64,000 nucleotides of DNA from Poecilobothrus nobilitatus (taxonomy: Eukaryota; Arthropoda; Insecta; Diptera; Dolichopodidae). Of this stretch, positions 14,790-30,400 are shown in pieces. Within the stretch, counting starts at the first letter, position 1. The number at the start of each line of letters is the position of its first letter. The stretch lies in assembly GCA_947095535.1 (NCBI GenBank), contig OX352773.1:5394001-5458000 (forward strand), in the 5' to 3' direction. A model generated the notes under the pieces. That model saw only the letters and a list, made by a program, of their open reading frames with translations, made no database searches and had not been told where the DNA came from. A program made the translations under genes and the position numbers.

Positions 14790-15620
14790 ATGTAAACCAA
14801 CGGTTTTTAAAATCGCACATTTCCAAAAGACAATTATACAATCGCTTAGAATTGTGACTTGCACAAAAATTTGAAAATTTCATGTAATAAGAAAAAAATG
14901 TGAAAATAGGACTTTTCTGGAATTTTGAGGGGCAGTAAGTTCGGAAACCTATATGACTAAGAAAACCCGTTAACACACGTAAAAATATATTATTGAACCT
15001 TTAATTTTCATGTCTTGCCGAGGAAAAATTTTTACAGATGCCTAAGTTACAGGTGTCTAAAAATAGCAAATTTTAATTTTTTGAGGGGTAATAATTCTTT
15101 TGAGGCGTAATAACTCAGGGGGTGCTACCAAAAAATGTTCTGAGGAAACTCATATTAATTCTAAAAGTTCTTTCTTGTTTCAATTTTAGGTTCCCTATCT
15201 CAAAGCGTGCCGGAGTTATGAAAAAAGAAATATCATGCAAAATGTGGTTTTAACATAACGGTAAATTTAAATACTAAATTTAAAAACTATATATAATTTT
15301 GATATTGATTTATAAAGGTAAAAAAAAACCTGTCGAATGGCGTTTTTGGATTGAAAAAATGTTGAGCAGAACATGAAATATACGCGTTTAAAAATAGGGA
15401 TTTTTCAAAGTTTGAGGGGCTGTAGTTCCCTAATGGATGGTACTACATAAAAAAGTTGTTCCACAAAATTAATTTTTTTATGATTAATTTTTTTATAAGT
15501 TTTTTATCTCTATTAACGGTGTAGAAGTTTTGTAAACATACGGACAGACGCGCAGAGTGAAACTAATAGGCACATTTTTCCAAACATTTTTTGGAAATGT
15601 GCTAAAAATGAAATTCTGTG
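14790..15620 (+). repeat. Dispersed repeat family R2, internally repetitive copy
   Basis: This block has more complex sequence than its surroundings. A module ending in TTTTGAGGGG followed by a GTA-like string recurs near 14,920, 15,085 and 15,408. The second and third modules share similar following sequence: the GGTGCTACC and GGATGGTACTAC blocks, each followed by an AATTAATTT-like stretch. It ends near ACGGACAGACGCGCAGAG (15,539-15,556). A reverse-strand relative lies at about 47,975-48,245. There are no open frames of note and no defined termini, so the class is unknown. Confidence 0.6.
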
Positions 15621-18600
15621 AATGTGAAACTATTGTACCTATATACCAAATGCAATATATAAAAATAAAGATTGCTACAAACCTTCGCAGTTATTTTCTT
15701 ACCCAATTTTATAAGCTTTGAATAACACAAATAGGAATGCCTAAGAAAAAAGTAACTTATGTAGATTTGTCAGTGAATATGTCCCGCAAACTATAGTTTT
15801 TCGCCCTCTGTTATATAAAAGTGAATCAAACTCTATATTGAAAATTTACACATTTTTTTTTTTTTTATATTTTTACTATTATATTGAATATTTGAGAGAA
15901 TATATGAATACACAATAATATGCATAATAAAAATATGTGTATTATGGTAACTCAGTATGTGTCCGTATTATATTAAGAGCAATAAATTTTCTAGTTGATT
16001 TCACACATCACATTTCATTGATAAGTATTATAATGATGATAATGATGATCTTAATTTCAATCATTCGGTTTATAGTATTTGGCTTATAGTTGAAAGTTGA
16101 TTATTGAAAAAAATTAAATTATAGTTGGATAGGTATGTAAATGACATTTTAATATATAAAATTTTTACCTATATAAGCACTATCCATATAAGTTTATGTA
16201 TTACTGGGGGAAAAAAAAAAAATAATATTGTACATATGGTTTCGGTTTACGCACATGGCAAGGTCCCACAAAAAATACTTCTAATGAAAAATCATCAGCT
16301 GAAAAATACTTTAAATTTTTGTTTTTTATTTCTTTTTGTTAAACTGTTCCCATTTTTTATTATTTATACGTTATAAAAATAGTTAAGTGTGTAAAATGAA
16401 TAAAAAAATAAACAAATTAAAATCCAAATTAAAAAAAAAAAATGTTAAAATATTGTCCTTGCATGAATTACCTAAAATGTATTATTCTTTTTACAATTAT
16501 AAGGGGAACTCTTATGAGAATTTTGAATCAACAACGAAAACAAATAAAAAGATTTGGTTGAACCTGTAACATGCTTTAACTTAACAATATAACACAAAAA
16601 TGTACTAAAGGTTAAATACGGGTAAAAGTTAGCACTTTAGAACAATTAAAAAAATAATAAATATCATAACATATATGAGAATTAAATTTTTTTCTATTCT
16701 TTCTTTTATTAGATGTAGGCTTCGGCTAGGAACTTGAATCTAAAATCTTGTAGATTTAAATTACATTTTTAATTCTACTTAATCCATTCACCTATAATGG
16801 CTTAACTAAAAAATTCACAAGTTCTAATAAGAAAGAAATACATATATAATTTTGTTTTTGAGATATCTAAGGCTGCATTGCTCCAAGCGGTATACAACAG
16901 TTTAACTGTATATAACTATACAATATTCTAGCTTCAAAGTTCTATTTAAATTGAACTTAATCAAAGTTATTCTAATATATAATGTAGGTATTTTTGCATT
17001 TCATTAATTTAGTTTATAGTTGTTAAATTATAACAACACATAATTGATAGATATGTAGGTAATTAGAAGAGACTGTTGCACAGTTAGACCGTTTTAGACT
17101 TATTGTCAAACTTCGAATCTGCATTTTCGGAATGAGAACGTTTTATGTCGATTATGTCTATATGTGTATGCTACAAACTGTCAAGATTATCCAATTAGAC
17201 TTTTCCAAAAGATTTTATTCTATTCAGCGCAAAAGCCGAATTTTCACGTAAAAAGTGAACAATTGATTTTCGGAACAATTTTTTTGAACATTTGATTATA
17301 ATCTTTGCAACTTCTCTTTCTTTTTCTGGTCTAACCTTTTGACATATCCACCGTTAGGAAATTTCCTATTAAAATCCATCCAATAGCTTACCATTGTTTC
17401 GGCTATTTAGTGCAGTTATGTTTGTGGTTCGTCCTTATACAATTGTCCTATTGGTCTAAGTGTATGGGGTATAGGAACTCCCTATACACTAGGTGTTTAA
17501 ACCAATATTTAAAAGTTGTCATAGCAACAGGCAAATTAAAACAACAGACAAATTAATTAAAAATTTTACTTAACATTTATTTAAATCACAGAAAATCCAA
17601 AAAAAAAAAAAAGTTTAAAAATTTATTATAAAATAGTTGTTATAAAAACAAAGCGTATACAAGTTACAAAAAAGTTTATTATCAGAGTATTTCAAAATCA
17701 AAAACAAGAAAAAAAAAATGACAAATAAAAACAATGAAAGATATGAATACTGAAAAGAAGATGTGATATGATTTTTATATTGAAAAATAACCAACAATAT
17801 TACTATCTAATATAAATTAAACTAACGACACTCGACAGCAACAGCAAAAATATAGTGAACCAAAATAACAAAAATAGTAAAGAAAAAACAGCAACAAATT
17901 CAATGTCAGAAAAAAAAAATCATAATGAAAAGAAAAAATAAGATTAAATTATGGTATAAAAATGTGCGTGAAAAAAAAAACACAATTTCCAAAAATTTGT
18001 CTTTTCTTTTTTTTGAAATCTTTTTCTTGAAATTTCAGAAAACTTACGTTATATCCCATGTTTATGTTATAATGTTATAATTTCATTATTTTATTCTGCT
18101 TTAAAATTGAAAATTAAATTGAGTTAAAACAAAGAACTATTTTACTAGTCAAATTCAAGAGTGGTAAGTGGTAACTGTCTGTGATTCCTCACATAAATAT
18201 TACTAAATATCTTAATAACACCAGATAATATAATACGGGCTATAGAAATTATTAAAAGTTACTTAAATGGTTGTGAAATTAATGTACAATTATACCTATA
18301 GTTTTTCTAAGCGAATCTATTATACATAAATTACTTATAGCCAAATCGTAAGTCTACCGACGAAATCAGAATTACTTGGCCATCTTTTATCAAATAATTG
18401 TTAAGAATTTTGACTACTTTAACATTCCGAATTTTTTTTTTTTGAATTCCACGTGCCTTAATTTTGTTTATTTTGTGACATAAATCGACAAAATAAGTAC
18501 ATACAAAAAATATTCAATCTTTGTAAATAAGATACACTTTAATACAGCATCAATACCTACACATTTTCATTTCTGCACAATTTGTATCTTGTTATAAAAA

Positions 18601-21600
18601 AAAAATTATTTTCTTTTGTTATTATAATAAGAGTAAAATAAAAAGAAATGGAAATTTTAAAAAGATAAAAAAAAATTGTGTGTTAATGAAATTAATAAAA
18701 AGAACATGTTTTTATTTTGTGTCTTTCTTTTTTGTCTGATTTTAAATCTGGTGTTTTTTTTTCTTAAAGCTTTATTTTGAGGTTTTGACACACTTTCTTA
18801 TTAAACCTAAAACTGGGAATTGCATATTATTTCGTTTTCGTATACTCTTTTCTTCGTTTTTTCTTTCACTTTATTTCTATCTCTTTTTTTTTTTTTTGTT
18901 TTTTTTTATTCTTTTTGTTGTTATAATTCTTTTATTCTTTTATAATTCTATGGATTTCAGCAAGCAAAAAAATAAATAAATAAATAAACACTGCGGTCGG
19001 TCATTCCTCCGTTGATTAATCATAAATTAAAATAAAAATAATAAGAACAAAACAAAAAAAAAAAACACTAATAAAACAAAAGAAAATCATTTGAAAATTA
19101 TTAAGCATGTTTAGGATTATTTATAGGCTTTCCAAGGAATAAACTATACATATATTATGTGGCATAACACATTTGGACTGATTTACATATAACAATTTTT
19201 TAGAAAAACATCTGATCGTATGGATACGCACACGGCATAATACACAAATTTTATGAACAATGATTCACAGATATACATACATATATGTGTATGTATGTAT
19301 ATTTAAGTTAAACTATAGTGTACAAGTTCTCTAAGCAAACGCAAATCCCGGATATATTACGGTAAATTTAATTAAATTAACTTAGACCACCTTAGTTGTT
19401 CTGTTCTATTATAGAAATTAAATAAAGTTTTAAAAAAATCAAACGTATACAAAATTGTATGGTCAATAAAACTTGAACATACTTAAATTAAATGATTATT
19501 TAAAAAAAAAAATCACTTACAATATCATGTATGCATATATGTATATATAGATACTAAATGAAATTGTATTGGATATTAGGCATTACCACAATTCATTCCC
19601 ATATGGATTCTTCCTTTTTTTCTACATTAGATCACACTCATACTGACAATTAGTTCCTTACATGTAAGTGCATGTTTATATATATATATATTATATATTT
19701 TGATTAAGTGAAAGCAGATATCAACTTTTAATAACTACTTTAAAAGAAGAAAATAAAAAAGAAAATAAAAAAGTAGTAATTTTGGTGTAACCTAATAACG
19801 GTGGTTTTTTGGGTTCACTTTTTAAAACCTTTTTTTTTGTTTTTATTATTTTTGGGAAAAATATTGCAGAATAATTTTTTTTGGTGGGCCATTGCAAGAT
19901 ATGTATTAAGAAAGATTTTTGTATTTTTTTTATAAATTTTTTTATTATTATATTATTACTTTTTTAGTTATGTATATATGTATAGCAATATGTACATATA
20001 TGTTTCATACCATCTTAATTTAAGTTTTAGTAAAACATTTAAATTTTTAAAATAATATTGCGTGAACTTGTAAGAGAAATTTTTTTATTAGGTATTTTAA
20101 ATGAAAATAAGCTGTATATTAACCCTTTCGGGTATAAGGTTTAATTAATTATGAACTTGTTTTTAAATACATTCTTTTTAATGAATTTTATTTACTGTTT
20201 TTATATTTAAGAAGAAAACATGATAACAAGTTTTCTTGGCAAATAAATTGTAAAAAATTTTTTTTTATGTACGTCTATAAAATTTATGAAATTGCATTTA
20301 ATACAGGCGTTTTTTTCATAACGACTAGAGAAAAACATTTAAAAATGTTCTGTATAAAACCGTAAAAACTAAAAACTATAACTTACACCTGTACATACAC
20401 TGTACACAAAGTAAAACTGATTTTTCTCTTAAATTATAATTATAATATAATAAGTATAAATAAATGGAAACTAATAATTGAGAAACGTTATTTTTAATTA
20501 AAATGATAGGAGATAAAAGGCTAAAAGATTTTCTGTAGATAATTTGTAGAGCAAATAAGCAGTAGTTACTCAAGTATTAAGTATATTAAGTAGCTCTACT
20601 GATCTTCATTTATTTGTGTTTTTCATAAATTCTATATCTGCTCGTAAATATGTAAACGACAAAAATGTCATTACGAATTATTTTTTAAGCAAATTGCAGA
20701 CAGCACAAGGCTTGATTGAAAGAAACTATGATGAAAATTTATTCGAATTGTTAAGCTTCCGTTTAGTTTATTTTAAAATAATCTCTTTTTAAATAAACAC
20801 GCGTAATACTAATAATAGTTGATTTGAGTTGTGATTGATTAAAATTTAAGTTAATTGGTTAGTTTATTTTGTTTTTGTTTTTCACAAAAAAATTTCTTGA
20901 AATAAATCATTTTTATTTTGAAATGCGCACACGTACCTATATATAAAATATAAAGTAAATTTATTTTAGATGATATGATCTTAATAGGCTCTTAATTAAG
21001 TTCTGATATACATATATTTTCTTAATTTAAATAATTAGAAAAATTTATTTTCTTAAATATACGAAAATAATTCTTAGATAATAAAAATATAAGTTTAAAT
21101 ATCCTATTCCATCATACCTTAAAAAACGTTTAAAAATAAGTAATTATAAATATTTAATTTATGTTTAGAATTCTCAAATACACGTTTTCTTTAGAAATTG
21201 TAAATCATCAAATAAATTGATTAAAGTAAGAACAATCGATTTTAATATTTTTGTAACAGATCATTAAACAATAACAAATACATACATAATATGTATATAT
21301 ATATATATATACTTAATCTTATATTAAAACAATTCAAATTGAATTCAGCTATTATTTAAAAAATTTTGATAATAAAAATATTAATGATTTAATTTAAGTA
21401 CATATTGTATACAGGCATACATATTATAATCTAAAACTAATTATTTATTTACATATTTGGATATTTAAAAATCTTCAACTTAAATAAAATTAATAATTAA
21501 TCAATTATTAATTAATGACAATTAAGTTCGAAAATAAAATTTTTTTCAATTCAATTTTTTAATTTTTTTTTTTTTATTGAGTAGTACCCTATTTATTCAG

Positions 21601-24373
21601 TAAGAAATCGGTATTTATAGAAAGGAATCGATTCAATCTATTATTAAAATAATTAAATTATTTCTCCGATAGGTGGCTAAGTGAATTAAATAAAACAATT
21701 TAATTAAAATTTAGAAAAATTCGTAAGTGAAATACATATTATATTTTTTTTATTTTATTTACAATAATTAAAATTAATGTGAATTAATTAAAATAATTAA
21801 TATATATTTATATACACATTGTTTTTAATTATTTTTTTTTATTTTGAAAATAAATTATGGTAATAAGTTAAAGTTAAATATTTGATAAAGTATAGGTTGT
21901 CTTATTAGTAAATGAAGTAGGTGGTATATTAACATTGAAATTAGTTATTATAAAAAAGATATTTATAAATATATCATTAAAATCTTATATAATTATTTTC
22001 TTTTTTCATTTTTTATTACGATATTTAAACATAATGTTATTATTTAGTTCATTAAATATAACAGTAATGGAAATTTTATGATATAACAAATAAAATTATG
22101 TCAATTAAATTTATATACTAATTAGTTGTATATATATCGGTGTAATTTAAAATTTCGGTAAATAAAAGTAAAAATATGTCCTAAATAACCAATTGATCAT
22201 ATACTTATGAAAAAAAAAAAAATATTTTAAGAAGTGGTTAATAAATAAAACTTCCTTGAAAATTTGAATTTTTCTTAAAAAAAAACACTTACTTTTTGAG
22301 CTAGAAATATATAGGAGCATTATAACAGGCCGAAATATTGGGCGAAAGTTGTCAATGATGCAAAATACAAAAAATATTATTTCTCTTCTTTTTGAATTAA
22401 ATAATAAATTAGTGAAATAAATGTTATTCACTTTTGTTTGAAAGTTTCCAAATCAGATACATAACAGTATACTTATATTAAATTTAAATATTTTAATAGA
22501 TTTGTTTTACTTTCTTACAATATAAAATATAATTTTTATTGAAATACCTATACACAAAAATGAAAATTTCGTCTTCATTACGATGATATAAATAAAAAAA
22601 AAAAAAATTTTTTTGAAGATACTTATAAGAAACAAAAATTTTCGAAAATAAAATAAAATCGTATAATCAATTGTTGTCGTCCTTTTCTTTTAATACAAAC
22701 GATATTTTGTTCAACATTATTTTTAAAACTTTTTTTTTTTGAAAATGCCGTATAATGCATTGTAACCTACTTTAATACAAATTATCACGTCATTGTTCAA
22801 GGGAAAATATTTCTTTTTAATATGTTTTGTCTGAATCTAAGAAGAACTTAAAAAACATAACTATAACTTCTTATAAGAAAATTTTAATTGTTATTGTTTT
22901 GTTAGAAATGTTTAATTTTCAAAAAAAAAAAGCAGCAAATTTTTTTATAAACTCTAAGTACCTATAAATAATATACGTATATATATTTTTGTTAATACGT
23001 GGGACTTTACATTAAGTTAAAACCTATTAATAAAAAAATTACAATAAATATAACTAATAATTAATAGAGTTATAAACCGAAACAAAGCCTAAAAAAAAAA
23101 AAAAATATAATTGTTTATAAAATTCTTTTTTTTTTTTTTTAATTCTGAGATTTATAAAAATATATAAAATATTATTAACCTTTAAAAATACACCATAATA
23201 ATAATGCAATATTTAAGATAAAATCATAACAATTTAAATTTGATTATAATAGTTTTACCTATTTATGATTTTTTTTTTTTATAATTTCGTGAGTTTCCCT
23301 ATATAACATTTAATTTCCGTTTAGTTTTTTTTTTTTTTCTTAAATAATTTTATGCTATTTATTACTTACTATTGAATTCAAATGAATTGTAATTTTTAAC
23401 AATTTTAAAAAGTTTAAAATTTATAAATCGTTTCTTTTACATACATACGTATTCATCAATCACCATCTTTTGGTATTAAAAGCACGTTTTTTTTTTTTTT
23501 TTTTATTTATAACAAATCTGTAACATCTTCATTTCAAGTTTTAAATTTTTGTAATTAATTATAACTTTATAATCAAAACAATTTTTTTATTTTTTTTTTT
23601 TCGTTTTAACAATAATAATAATGAAAAAAGTATGTTGTTATTGTTGTGATCTGAAGAATAAATATTGGATTCCCATTGAATAACTTCGACTTACATAATA
23701 CATACCTACAATAATAATAATATGTACTTACTTAAGATATATATAATTGTAATAAAATTGTAATTACAATAATAATAGTAAAAAAAAATTTTGGAATCCA
23801 GTTAAAAAAATAAAATTTTTGTGTTTTAAGAATTATTACGCAAAATTAAGAAACAGAATAAAAAACGTTACTATACCATATATACATAATTAAAACAGTA
23901 GCTTGACTCGCATAACAAAAGCGAAAAACAAAAAAAAATTCTTAAGTTTATTCGCACATTTCTTATATCAACTATGCTATATTTTTTTTTTTTTTTTTCT
24001 CTTTTTCTTTGTACTATAAAATGATACAAACGAAAAAAAAAACCAAATTATGTAATACAAAAGTTTATAACCTTAACAGTCATTTTTTCTCTATTTAACT
24101 TATATTTAATAGTTAAAATTAAGCGCGAACTTTAGAACCAAATAAAAAAAAAAAAAGTTAAAACAAAAGAAAAAAAAAATTGCAGAAAAAATATTATGTA
24201 TCTACGTAATATGTATGTATATAAAATTTTCTTATTCACTTTTTTTTTATATTAATTTATTTATTTTTTTTTTTTTTGTATAAATTTACCTTCAACTTTA
24301 GTAGAATACGTTTTTTATTGTTGTTGTTGTTGATAAAAATATTTTAACAACATTTACTGCTATACATATAAGT

Positions 24374-24407
<34 letters not shown>

Positions 24408-27400
24408 ATATGCAATTTTTTATTTTTTTTTGTTACATAGAGTTACGATTGTTAAATATTAACCGTTAAAATTTATAACGAATTTTTATTATTAATATAT
24501 AGGTTAAGTAGTTGAATTTAAAAACAACGAATATAACGGTTTTATTTTAAAATTAAATTTTTAATTTTTTAATTTTTTTTTTTTTTAATTTTTTTTTTTT
24601 TAATTTTATATTAATAATATTGATTGCTAAATATGATCTATAAATAAAAATAATAAATAATATTATTAATAAAATAATTAATAATATTATTAATAAAATA
24701 ATTAATAAATTAATTAAATTATTAATAATTTTAATATTTTTAATTTTTTTTTTTTTTTCGGTTTTTTTTTTTAAATTGAATTTTGTTCTTTTTGTTTTTA
24801 TATAATTATAAATATTTTTTTTTTTTTATTTTAATATTAATTAATATTTTACAAAAAATAACTTTTATATTAATATTAATATTTAAACTAGTTTAATTTT
24901 ATTTTCTGTATTTGATATGCAAGAATTTTTAATTAATTATTTTTATTTAAAAGTATTTTTTTTTAAAACTTTTTTTTTGTTTTTTAAATTTTATACATTT
25001 TTTTTTTTGTTTTAAAATTTTTTTCATTTATTTTATTATTTAATGAATTTTTTTTTTTTTTGTTTTTACATATTTTTAATTTAAAATTTATACGGTTAAG
25101 AATAATTTAAAAAAAAATATATATAGGTATAACCTTTTTTTAAATTAAAATTTTTTTTCTCTAATTTTAAATTTTATTAAAAAAAAATTTATTTCTGGCT
25201 ATTATTAATTTCTTTTATTTTATTATTTTTTTTGTTTAAAATTCAGACCACACGACGGTGTTACTTTCAATAAACTGAAAATTTGTACTGACAGACGACA
25301 ACTGAAACTGAGTATAAAATTTTGTTTTTTTCTTGTTTTTGTTATTTTTTTTTTTTATGTGAAGATTTTTGTATTATTTTTGGATTTTTATTTTTTTGTA
25401 TTATATATTTTTTATTTTATTTTTTTTTTTTGCTTCAAAAAATTAGTTTAGTCAGTCGTCTCATGAAAATGAGAATGAAAATGAATTATCATTATTTTGT
25501 TTTTCTTTTTCTGTCTCTTTTTTCCTGGTTATTTTTGTTTTTATTTTTTATTTTTTTTGTGTTGTTCACATTTCACAAAAAAAAAAATAAAAAAAAAACA
25601 TTAAAAAAAAGTGACAATATGCTTAACGGTTACTCTCATGTATTTGTGCAATATGTGATCCCCAGCATAATATTAATAACTGTGTATATTGGTGAATATA
25701 ATAATATATATATATCGATATAAATATATACATATAAATATATATATATATATCTTTTTAAAATAAATGTACAAACAATATACAATCGTATATTTAAAAA
25801 AAAAAAAAATATTTTACGATTTTTACGACAAACTTTTAAAGTTTGTATGCTGCTGCCATCGACTCTTGATTTTACTTACTAATAATATTATTCTTTTCAA
25901 ATGAATTTTAGTGTTACCAAAGTATACAAAAATCTCTAAATTATTAAATTTGGTTTTCCTCTTTTTTTTTGGTTGCTCGTCTTTTAATCGGATCCAATCA
26001 ATTTTTTTTCACTAATTTTGCAATTTTTATCAACAATAGGTAATTTTATTATTGTTCTCAGTAAATGTTCTTTTTCAAAATAAAAATTTCGACAATTTAC
26101 TTGGCATGTAATATCATTTTTCATTGGTATCTACCTACCTATCTATCTATTTTTTATGAAACGTATCTACTGTGCTGTGTCGTGAAATATATTTAGAAAT
26201 TACCTAATATGTTAATATACAAAAAGAAGCTTAAAATGGTTTATTCATATTTTATTTTTCTAAGAAGTTTTGCTCTTTGATACTGCTGACTGCCTTTTAC
26301 CAATAAATTAATATAGGTATCAAAAACAATCTATCTTTTAAAATTTGTTACAAAATTTTTGCTAAAAATATAACTTTTAAGAAAGCTTATGATAAATTTT
26401 TTGTTATAATCCGTCATTCTGAGTTAACTTTTTAAATTATTTTGGTTTAAATTTCTAGAATACTTTGACCATGTCAACCTGCTAGTTAACAGCAATTTAT
26501 TTTTAAACAAATTAAGTTAAGGTTTTTGAAAATGAAATTATCCTATCTCTTATATATTTTCTTTTTTTAAAGTTTATTATTGTATGGTCAAATTGATAAC
26601 CTTAGTCTTAATGAAACAATTAAACAAATCAGCATTTAGGACACAGTATTCTATGTGTATCAACATGTAAGATACTCAACACTACTTTAACGTATAAGTT
26701 GTTATACTACTTTGAAACTAGAGTGTGTACTGTGTACCATTTTACTGTAATTAACAAGAATTTAAACTTCATTTTATGACATTTCGTAGTTTATCTTATA
26801 TTTCATATCGTTTCGTAAACCGTTTTCGATACAAAACAAATGCAAATGCTATAAAAGAAAATCGAATTCATTAATTCAAATTTATTAACTTTAATTAATG
26901 ATATAAAAATTTTTCAAAAAAAAAATACAAGTTGGTAACTTTATATTGAAAAATAAAAATAGAATATTCTCTTTTCACTTTTCATTACACACATCTTACA
27001 ACGTACGTACATACATATTAATTGTATTATATATACAGTATAATTTAAATTATTATAATTGAGTTTGTGTGTTTGTCTATCAAATTGTTCGTTGTTCGTT
27101 CTCGTTGTTCAATTTTCAATGTTCATTTCCTTTGTAATTCTCTGTATTATATTCGGTTGAAAACAAAAAAACAATATAAATAAGTACATATACTTACATA
27201 TTTTTCTTCTTTTTTTTTTTTATTGTGATTTTGTATTTTCGAAATTTATTCATTCAAATTTTATTAATACCTTTTTTTGCTTGCCTGGCCTGTAATTTTG
27301 AGAATTTTTGACATTTTATTTAAAGGTCTCTTTTAGAATTTTTTTTTTGTTTTTTTTTTTTTTTTTTTGGTTTCGTTTATTTTTCTTTTTGGGTTCTTTC

Positions 27401-30400
27401 TGGGATATACTATTTAACAATAATATGAAATGAGTCTCTTTTAAGTCTTTTAGGCTTTGGAAATGAGTCGAATCTATGTATGGGTGAGTGAGTAGAATAT
27501 AATATATCCTGTACTCTTGTAGTAAATATAATTGTAGTACTATAATATGCCATAATTATAAAAGTGTTTTTATATTTTTTTCTGTTTCTTTTTTTTTATA
27601 ATATAAAATATAATAAAATTTCTTTGGTTTTCATTTCGCGGTTTGATGAGGGTGAATATGTAAAAGTGTTCGTACAGAAATGCTCCTGTATACAATTTGT
27701 ATAGTACATATAGGTATGTATGTATATGGTGTAGTAAGATAGTTGCATGCATATTTTGTTTAAATTTTTAAATATTAAAATATTAAAAAAAAAACAAAAA
27801 ATTTTAATTTAAAAATAAATATATTAAAAAAAATGAAAAATTGAAAAAATTGTTTGGTACATACATAATAATATGTATATAGATGTCGTATGCTTTTTTT
27901 TAGGATAGTTGTTTTAAAAATTAATATAGTGGATACATTGAACAGTGACCTCTAAATGTGTAATTATGAATTCAAAAAATTTGACTAGATTTTTGTTTTA
28001 ATAGTGACCTGAAAATTTCTAAATATTTTAACAATAGATGTATGTATGTAAGTATGTATATATTTTCATAATAACGTTACGAAAATGAAATTGTAGGCAA
28101 CTATTGCATATCCTAAAGACTCGTTAAATACACAAAAAAAATTTCCTTATTTATTATGGAGGCGGCAAGTGAAATTTTGTGATATCTTGGAAATATAGTT
28201 TAATAATGCAACCACACAAGCTAAATAATACTATACATGTATCATACTTATGACATGCGGATATTAATTTTAATAATCTGGATGCAATGGGTTTAAAGTT
28301 TAGCAATTTTTAAAAAAAATTACAATAATCCTAATTTGATTTGAAAATTTTTATCTGTTAAATTAGTAGCTATACTTAAGGAAAAGTTATTATATACTTG
28401 TAACTGATTATATACTGATAATTTGGATATGATCAATACAATATTGGGTTTATAAAATTAAGATTAACATATTCCTCACGAAACTACAGATAAATAAAAT
28501 CCAATAAAAATGTTATTTAAATACTTCAAATTTTTTCTTATTTACTTTTCTTATTAAAATCTTGTCATAAATTAAATCAATTTTTTTGATTGAACCTTAG
28601 AATTCTTGTTCAAAATTGAATTCAATTACGACATAATAGAATCATATACATATTTGTGTATATACTTACATACTTATATACATATATATGTATATATAAA
28701 TACATATTCTTAATTATGAAACAGATGTAAAAAATATTACATACCCACCTATATATTTAATAAAAAAAGAAAAATGTAATATTTGTTTATATCAACGGTG
28801 ATGACGGTAATATTTTCAGCAAAAAAAAAAAACAAAACTAATGAATATAAGAAGCAAAAAGTGTTATACAGTATAATACGATTTGTGACTTGTGATCAAC
28901 CAGAATTAGAATATAAAAAATAAAACAAAATAAAATAAAATGTATATGCACCCGTTGTTATATTATTAATTATACTAAGGAAATAAAACCATAAAACTAT
29001 CGTTTTCATTATATATTTATATACATATATATATGTATATGCATCTGTGTATAAAGTACAAAATTTATACAATGTGCAATGTACCATCTATCATTAAAAT
29101 GTACACGACCACGAATTATAAACTTATGATACCATCAGAGATACAAATTCATTTTTTAAAATGTAAATTTTTCCCCTTTTTCTTTTTTGTAATTTTTGAA
29201 AATTATGCAAATTTAAGGGGTTTCCAAAGGGATGAAAGGAAAAAACATGTGCGCGCGTTCATAATAGTGCTCTATTAGCATTCATAATTCATATAATGTA
29301 AATATACTTACAAACAAACCTATATTTAAATAGTTTTTCTTTATTATATACATACATATGTATGTAATATAAATTATACAAATTTGTGTGCATGCATGCA
29401 CACATGTAAACGTATGTACATAATATTTTTTTTTTATCCTTTTTGTTTTTAAAATTTTTTTTCTTTACAAATACAAATACAATACTACATACAAACAAAC
29501 ATTCTAACAAATATGTATGACTTATAACTGTAAAATATTTTTTTAGTATAAATAGAATAAAATGAATATATGCATAGATACACATACCAACACAGCCACA
29601 TACCCTCTAACACGCTTTGTACCAGAAATGTATAATAGGAAAATAAAAACACATAAATGAAAATTCTTATTTGAAACAATTTTACACGGATTAAATTTAT
29701 TTTCGAAAAATTTTCTTAAAAAGAAAACATCAAAGAAGAAAATATTAAACAACAAATTCTATAGGTATAAAAAAAAAAAAAACAAATTTATAAGAATATA
29801 TTATGGAAATTCTCTAAGTTTTTTAATTTATAATTTTAATTTTTCTTTTGTTTTTTATATTTTCGTTATTATTATAAAATCGCTTACATTTAATTTAAAT
29901 TTTTTTTTAATTAATAATCAACCGCAACAAGTTCGAAATTTTGGACACCTTTTATTTTTATGTTTTATTTTGTTTTTTAAGAAACATTCTATAAATAATT
30001 TTTTTTTTCTGTTTTCATATTTTGTGTTGGATACAAATGTCGAATTCATACATTTTAATATAAAATGTATATGAGATGAGATTAAATTTCTTATATTTAA
30101 TCAAGAGAAAAGATGGAGAAAATATGCTATCTTGAAATAACTTCAAATAAATTACTACTGCTACTTTTTAATAACAGTAAAATTTAACTGATACTAAAAT
30201 AGCAGTTTTTATTTTTTCAAAAAGTTATAAATAATAATTGTACTTAAGTAATACAACAGTTTTATTTATTGTCTTTGATCGATTTAAAGAAAAGATTACC
30301 ATTTTAGATTCGTTCATTTACTATTTATAATTACATATTTGCATAATATTATAATTTTTTTAAACATAAATATCCTATAACAATTCAAAAATATTCAAAT

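Noticed and set aside
17040..17490. Higher-complexity block with GTTAGACC and GGTCTAAC in opposite orientation and a small hairpin near 17,460-17,490
   Set aside because: The match is only 8 bp and spaced unevenly, and translation in all frames gave nothing recognisable.
25322..25723. 133-codon open frame on the plus strand
   Set aside because: It is mostly Phe, Leu and Lys from T and A runs, has no recognisable domain, and lies in T-rich DNA where long stop-free frames arise by chance.
29289..29755. Overlapping minus-strand frames rich in Tyr, Ile and Phe
   Set aside because: They derive from TACA/TATG microsatellite DNA and have no start context, domain or splice logic.
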